Source: Comamonadaceae bacterium
GTDB lineage: Bacteria; Pseudomonadota; Gammaproteobacteria; Burkholderiales; Burkholderiaceae_C
NCBI GenBank assembly: GCA_947479935.1
Contig: CANKBG010000017.1
Location: 1-55,271, forward strand
DNA length: 55,271 nucleotides
Reading direction: 5' to 3'
Below are positions 51,801 through 55,271 of the stretch, in pieces; position 1 is the stretch's first letter, and each line of letters opens with the position of its first letter. Below the pieces are notes generated by a model that saw nothing but the letters and a program-made list of their open reading frames with translations, searched no databases and was not told the DNA's origin. The position numbers and the translations under genes were made by a program.

Positions 51801-51845
51801 TGGTGGGCCCAACAGGACTTGAACCTGGGACCAAAGGATTATGAG
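51801..51845 (-). tRNA. 3' half of a CAU-anticodon tRNA (attachment-site remnant)
   Basis: Read on the minus strand, this is the anticodon loop CTCATAA, the 3' anticodon strand, a five-base variable loop, the T-arm with GGTTCAAGTCC, the 3' acceptor strand TGGGCCC and the encoded ACCA. The 5' half (acceptor, D-arm, 5' anticodon strand) is absent: the sequence upstream is unrelated AT-rich DNA. It is a tRNA-Met or tRNA-Ile2 (CAU) fragment, as left by integration of an island into a tRNA 3' end. It is not a functional tRNA. Confidence 0.72.
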
Positions 51846-51902
51846 CAGCTTCAATAAATAAAACCTCAATGAAATCAAGAGGTTGCAAGGGCTCTACAGT
51901 GG

Positions 51903-51926
51903 TGTGGAAGCAAATGTGGAAGCAAT
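51903..51926 (+). repeat. Two tandem 12-bp repeats next to the tRNA scar
   Basis: TGTGGAAGCAAA is followed at once by TGTGGAAGCAAT, 58 bases from the tRNA remnant. Only one base differs. Short direct repeats near an attachment core can be integrase arm sites, but two copies could be chance. Beside the terminator, half-tRNA and this repeat, the 417-base gap 51684-52100 shows no supported gene. Confidence 0.4.
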
Positions 51927-52100
51927 TTTTAAAATGCTTTACGAAGGATTTGCTACAAATAATTTCTTCTTATGAGGTAATTTTTCAGTTGAAGCAGACC
52001 AAATTTTTTGCACTCGCAAGCCACTGGCATTCCCCATTTGTCTGGGCATCTCTAATGGCGCAAAACATGGAGTTACCTCTTAGCCTTTTAATTCAGTCCA

Positions 52101-53375
52101 TCATTGTTTCAAAAATTCTGGCAGCCAAAGGGATAACCCTGGAACGTAAGTGAGCAGGGCCAATGCAGCAATTAATGCAAACACAAAGGGCCCAATTTCC
52201 TTCACGATCGAGCCTAAATGTGTTTTTGACACAGAGCTAGCAACAAACATCAAAACTCCCACGGGTGGTGTGATTTGACCAATGACCAGATTGACAAGAA
52301 GAACAATGCCGAAATGCAATAAGTTGATTTGCAAATCTGTCAGAAGCGGTATCAGGATTGGTACAAGAATGATCATGATCGCCAAAGTTTCCATGAACAT
52401 GCCTGCAATCAGCAGGGCAATGTTCAGGATCAACAATATGATCCACGGTTCTCTGGAAATGGAAGTCAAGAGCTCCGCCACATGTTGCGGGGCTTGTTCG
52501 ACGCCCAAAATCCATCCAAACGGTGCGGCGCCTGCCGCAATCACCAGAATTGCAGCGGTTTCACGGCCTGTGGTCAGCAATATTTCTGGCAGCCCTTTCC
52601 AGGTCAGTGTGCGGTAAACAAACAGGCCCACGACCAGGGAGTAAGCACATGCCACAGCCGCAATTTCTGTGGCCGTGAAAACGCCCATTCGAAACCCAAC
52701 CAAAATCAGAATTGGCATGGCCAGCGCCCACAGCGCCTCTTTGAATGCATGCCAAAGCCTTTGCCCGCTGAATCCGGCATCTTTTGGAAAACCACGCCGA
52801 TGTGCAGTGATTGCAATCACCACCATCATCGCCAATGCCATGATCAAACCTGGAATAAGGCCAGCAATAAACAAATCGCCCAAAGAAACGTTCGCCTGCC
52901 AAGCGTAAATCACCATCAAAATAGATGGTGGAATAATTGGTCCCAAGGTGGCTGCAGCAGCGCAAACAGCAGCAGCGAAGCCTTGCCCGTAGCCCGCTTG
53001 CGTTAACTGGGGCACGAATACACGTGAGGTCGCTGCGCAATCAGCAACCGAAGAGCCAGAAATTCCGGAAAGAAATACATTTCCTACGATAGCCGTTTGT
53101 GCCAGGCCTCCTCTAATATGCCCGACAAATGCTCTTGTGAAATTGAACAATCGTTCGCTGATGCCCGATTCGTTCATTAAACTTCCCGCCAGAGTGAACA
53201 GCGGTACCGCCAGCAAAGGGAACGACTGAACACTGGTGGCGACTCGCTGAGCTACGACTGAAACTGGAATACCCTCCAATCCAATGACCAACATAGATGA
53301 GCCCAGCATGGCAAAGCCTATCGGCAATCCCAGCAAGAGTAAAACGACAAATACAAACAATAACAAAGTTAGCAT
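52101..53375 (-). CDS. TRAP transporter large permease DctM
   Basis: This 424-residue, roughly 12-helix protein is the DctM subunit. PLGLPIGFAMLGSSMLV-type text near the start (residues 15-32), SGSSVADCAATSRVFVP near 110-126, PPSILMVIYAW near 147-157 and ITPPVGVLMFVASS near 367-380 are conserved. It moves a carboxylate across the inner membrane with sodium. It is seven bases after dctQ in the same unit, whose substrate is unknown. Confidence 0.92.
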   Translation of the reverse strand: MLTLLLFVFVVLLLLGLPIGFAMLGSSMLVIGLEGIPVSVVAQRVATSVQSFPLLAVPLFTLAGSLMNESGISERLFNFTRAFVGHIRGGLAQTAIVGNVFLSGISGSSVADCAATSRVFVPQLTQAGYGQGFAAAVCAAAATLGPIIPPSILMVIYAWQANVSLGDLFIAGLIPGLIMALAMMVVIAITAHRRGFPKDAGFSGQRLWHAFKEALWALAMPILILVGFRMGVFTATEIAAVACAYSLVVGLFVYRTLTWKGLPEILLTTGRETAAILVIAAGAAPFGWILGVEQAPQHVAELLTSISREPWIILLILNIALLIAGMFMETLAIMIILVPILIPLLTDLQINLLHFGIVLLVNLVIGQITPPVGVLMFVASSVSKTHLGSIVKEIGPFVFALIAALALLTYVPGLSLWLPEFLKQ

Positions 53376-53382
53376 GGGGCTT

Positions 53383-53904
53383 TCAAACTTGGGCTGAATC
53401 GATCACGGTTTCTGTCGCGTTTTGAAAAACTTTTTCGGGCCCTTCCTCCAGCAAAATGATGCTGCCGTGGAAAAGAGTCAGAGCAAAGCCAATGGGCATG
53501 GCAATGAAGGTCCAGCCCATCGAAAGGCCTAGCATGGGGGTGTGACTTCCCCATACGCCCAACGTGTGTGAGCATCCCGCGTAAATGGCAGCCAGAAAAA
53601 TAATCAGCCCAGCGGCATATGACACATAGCCCACTGATCGCCGGGCCGAGTTGGACAATCTCAGAATCAGAATATCGATTCGAATGTGCATCTTTGAACG
53701 TAAAGCAGACGGTACGCCAAGCATGACCATCCAAACAAAAATGGTGACAACAATCTCCTCGGACCAGGTCAGTGGGTTGTTGAATACATACCGCAGGACC
53801 ACGCCTAATCCGAGAAGCAGTGCCAGCGTCGCCATCATGACCATGATAAGCAAATCTTCAAGACGTGCAAGACGCCTATCAATGGTCTTGAGTGTTGGCA
53901 ACAT
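53383..53904 (-). CDS. TRAP transporter small permease DctQ
   Basis: This 173-residue membrane protein has four helices (about 20-40, 55-73, 88-110, 128-150) and the DctQ signature LTWSEEIVVTIFVWMVMLG near 44-62. It joins DctM to form the permease. It begins five bases after the dctP stop and ends seven before dctM. Confidence 0.9.
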   Translation of the reverse strand: MLPTLKTIDRRLARLEDLLIMVMMATLALLLGLGVVLRYVFNNPLTWSEEIVVTIFVWMVMLGVPSALRSKMHIRIDILILRLSNSARRSVGYVSYAAGLIIFLAAIYAGCSHTLGVWGSHTPMLGLSMGWTFIAMPIGFALTLFHGSIILLEEGPEKVFQNATETVIDSAQV

Positions 53905-53909
53905 CCGGG

Positions 53910-54920
53910 TTATTTTCCGCCACGCATGCGATCAATTTCTGTACGAACTCGCTTCCAATGCTCAGTGCCCCAACGCGCCTCTAAGCGTGAATAGACTGGC
54001 GTCATCTTGGCAGAGAATGCATCCCGATCAGGGTTATCAATGATCTTGATCTTGCCGGACTTGCGAATATCCTCCAGCATAGAAACCTCCCGAGCTTGTT
54101 GCATCTCGGAATTCTTGGCAGATGACGCTGCCGCTTCATCGATCAGCAGTTTTTGCAATTCTGGTTTGAGCTTATCAAGGCTGTTCTTGTTGATGAGAAT
54201 GGTGTTGTTCTGAAGCATGTGGCGGGTCATGGACAACACCCCCTGCACTTCATAGAACTTGCGTGAATAGATAGTAGGAATTGGATTTTCCTGACCATCA
54301 ACGGTCTTTTGCTGAAGCGCCGTGTAAACCTCACCAAAAGGAATCGGTGTTGGTGCTGCCCCAAAACCCCTCACCATCTCTACCCAAATCGGCGACTCGG
54401 GAACACGCACTTTAAGTCCTGCCATGTCTTCAGGCTTCCGAACTTCCTTGTTAGAAAAGGTGAAATTGCGCCACCCCCAATACCAAATTTTGCTCAAAGG
54501 AACAATGTTGTGTTTGTCTTTCAACTCCGTCCAAATGGGCTCCATGGCAGGACCACGAATCACGGCCTCTGCCTCTTTCCAGTCCCTCCAGAGAAAGGGT
54601 GCACTGGGCATTTCAAACGCTGGGACCATAGAGTTGAGTGTTGGCATTGACGGTGAAGAAATGTCCAATGCACCCGACTTTAATTGCTGGAGCAAGTCCA
54701 CTTCTTTACCTAACTGCTCAGAAGGGAAAACCCGGACAACCAATTGCCCTCCTGATTTTTTTGTGACGTTGTCAGCAAACTCTTTATAAAGGTCGTGAGC
54801 AATTTCCCCAGGGCTGTTGGCATGCCCAAATCGCAGTGTGGTTTGAGCCATGACCGCTGTCGAAAATATTGCCACAAACAAAGATGTGACCAGAAAAGGC
54901 AAAGAGCGCTTAAATTTCAT
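53910..54920 (-). CDS. TRAP transporter binding protein DctP
   Basis: This 336-residue protein has a signal peptide (cut near residue 25, AVMAQ) and the DctP fold: LRFGHANSPG near 29-38, FPSEQLGKEVDLLQQLKSGALDI near 63-85 and GLKVRVPESP near 172-181, whose arginine usually grips the substrate carboxylate, then GEVYTALQQKTVDGQENPI near 201-219. The start has AGGGG seven bases upstream. It is the first gene of the transporter unit and is divergent from a GntR gene. The ligand is a carboxylate of unknown identity. Confidence 0.92.
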   Translation of the reverse strand: MKFKRSLPFLVTSLFVAIFSTAVMAQTTLRFGHANSPGEIAHDLYKEFADNVTKKSGGQLVVRVFPSEQLGKEVDLLQQLKSGALDISSPSMPTLNSMVPAFEMPSAPFLWRDWKEAEAVIRGPAMEPIWTELKDKHNIVPLSKIWYWGWRNFTFSNKEVRKPEDMAGLKVRVPESPIWVEMVRGFGAAPTPIPFGEVYTALQQKTVDGQENPIPTIYSRKFYEVQGVLSMTRHMLQNNTILINKNSLDKLKPELQKLLIDEAAASSAKNSEMQQAREVSMLEDIRKSGKIKIIDNPDRDAFSAKMTPVYSRLEARWGTEHWKRVRTEIDRMRGGK

Positions 54921-54950
54921 TTCAACCCCTTTTGTAAAAAATCTATTTTG

Positions 54951-54963
54951 CTATATCATATAG
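54951..54963. promoter_or_regulatory. CTATAT-C-ATATAG palindrome between dctP and gntR
   Basis: A perfect inverted repeat of two 6-bp arms around one central base lies 31 bases upstream of dctP and 82 bases upstream of the divergent GntR gene. FCD-type GntR proteins bind short AT-rich palindromes of this form, so it is a likely operator for the neighbouring regulator. A second short stem, GTCTC/GAGAC at 55002-55015, lies in the GntR leader. Confidence 0.5.
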
Positions 54964-55044
54964 ACTTAAACAAGTTAGTGATTTCCCTATTAATTTTTCT
55001 CGTCTCGGTGGAGACACTCTAGTTTTAGATCACTGCATCAAAGA

Positions 55045-55271
55045 ATGGTTTCCAAAAAAAGCATCGAGCGACTGTGTTTGCCAGATCAGGTCTACGAAAT
55101 TTTGCGAGAGCAAATATTCGATAGGATTTTTGCGCCCGACGAAAAGCTGAATATTGAAGCACTGGCCCGCAAGATGAAAGTCAGTGCAACGCCCATTCGA
55201 GAGGCTCTAAGCCGTTTATCAGCGGAGGGATTGGTCAAAATTGAGCCCTACATAGGCGCCAAAGTAGCCCC
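55045..55271 (+). CDS. GntR-family regulator, N-terminal part (cut by window end)
   Basis: From ATG 55045 the frame is open to the window end (75 codons). It encodes a GntR winged helix: DQVYEILREQIFDRIFAPDEKL near 14-35 and VSATPIREALSRLSAEGLVKIEP near 47-69, the recognition helix region. The ligand domain is beyond the window; FCD type is likely from this start. It is divergent from the TRAP unit, so it probably controls uptake through the palindrome between them. Confidence 0.85.
   Translation, partial: MVSKKSIERLCLPDQVYEILREQIFDRIFAPDEKLNIEALARKMKVSATPIREALSRLSAEGLVKIEPYIGAKVA

Noticed and set aside
51869..52153. Possible 94-residue plus-strand gene
   Set aside because: It overlaps the 3' end of dctM on the other strand, has no ribosome-binding site or recognisable motif, and covers the repeat next to the tRNA scar.
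1..55271. CRISPR arrays, insertion sequences, phage genes or riboswitches
   Set aside because: No regular spaced repeats, transposase, structural phage protein or recognisable riboswitch core was seen on either strand.

Overview
The window reads as chromosome of a freshwater-type betaproteobacterium (order Burkholderiales, perhaps Comamonadaceae/Limnohabitans-like; this placement is inference). The reasons are bacteriochlorophyll genes at the left edge, many Bug-family periplasmic binding proteins, a YfdW-like oxalate module, and a run of CoA-dependent catabolic operons each with its own uptake system. No rRNA, intact tRNA, CRISPR array, insertion sequence or phage gene was found.

Region by region. 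(1) 1-2635 is the edge of a photosynthesis gene cluster: the end of a probable bchG, then bchP, a small membrane ORF and bciA, all overlapping or tightly spaced. (2) 2686-9077 is a mixed stretch: an alpha/beta hydrolase, an intradiol dioxygenase with a Bug protein, a membrane protein overlapping a fatty acid hydroxylase/sterol desaturase homologue, a secreted FKBP isomerase, a decayed glutathione S-transferase, and a 2-haloacid dehalogenase-like protein. (3) 9130-22889 is an oxalate catabolic locus. One minus-strand unit runs tctC-tctB-tctA (uptake), oxc and frc (oxalate to formate via CoA esters), an ADP-forming-type acyl-CoA ligase, and a two-subunit NAD-dependent formate dehydrogenase. A convergent stand-alone 10-formyl-THF hydrolase-like protein faces it. 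(4) 23171-32757 pairs two divergent units: a molybdenum hydroxylase large subunit, an MmgE/PrpD protein, a Bug protein and a cupin on the minus strand; a NitT/TauT-type ABC transporter and the Mo-hydroxylase [2Fe-2S] and FAD subunits on the plus strand. (5) 32866-44710 holds a GntR regulator divergent from a long plus-strand operon: an AtzG-like small subunit, amidase, CoA-transferase, enoyl-CoA hydratase, a second NitT/TauT ABC transporter, a PuuE-like deacetylase-fold hydrolase, SDR, acyl-CoA dehydrogenase, second enoyl-CoA hydratase and second PrpD-like protein. (6) 44759-50173 is a minus-strand operon of a Bug protein, an amidohydrolase, an AMP-forming ligase, an acyl-CoA dehydrogenase and an alpha/beta hydrolase. 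(7) 50336-55271 holds a VOC protein, a PIN/ribbon-helix-helix toxin-antitoxin pair, a 3' half-tRNA scar followed by a terminator (a probable attachment-site remnant), a TRAP transporter, and a divergent GntR regulator cut by the window end.

The genes suggest an organism specialised in scavenging small organic acids. Region 3 is readable as a pathway: oxalate -> oxalyl-CoA -> formyl-CoA -> formate -> CO2 + NADH. Regions 4-6 look like catabolic modules whose substrates cannot be named from sequence. Region 5, with its amidase plus AtzG-like partner, cyclic-amide-hydrolase-like protein and beta-oxidation-type enzymes, is the best candidate for an undescribed pathway, possibly for an N-containing ring or amide compound, and may work with the Mo-hydroxylase of region 4.
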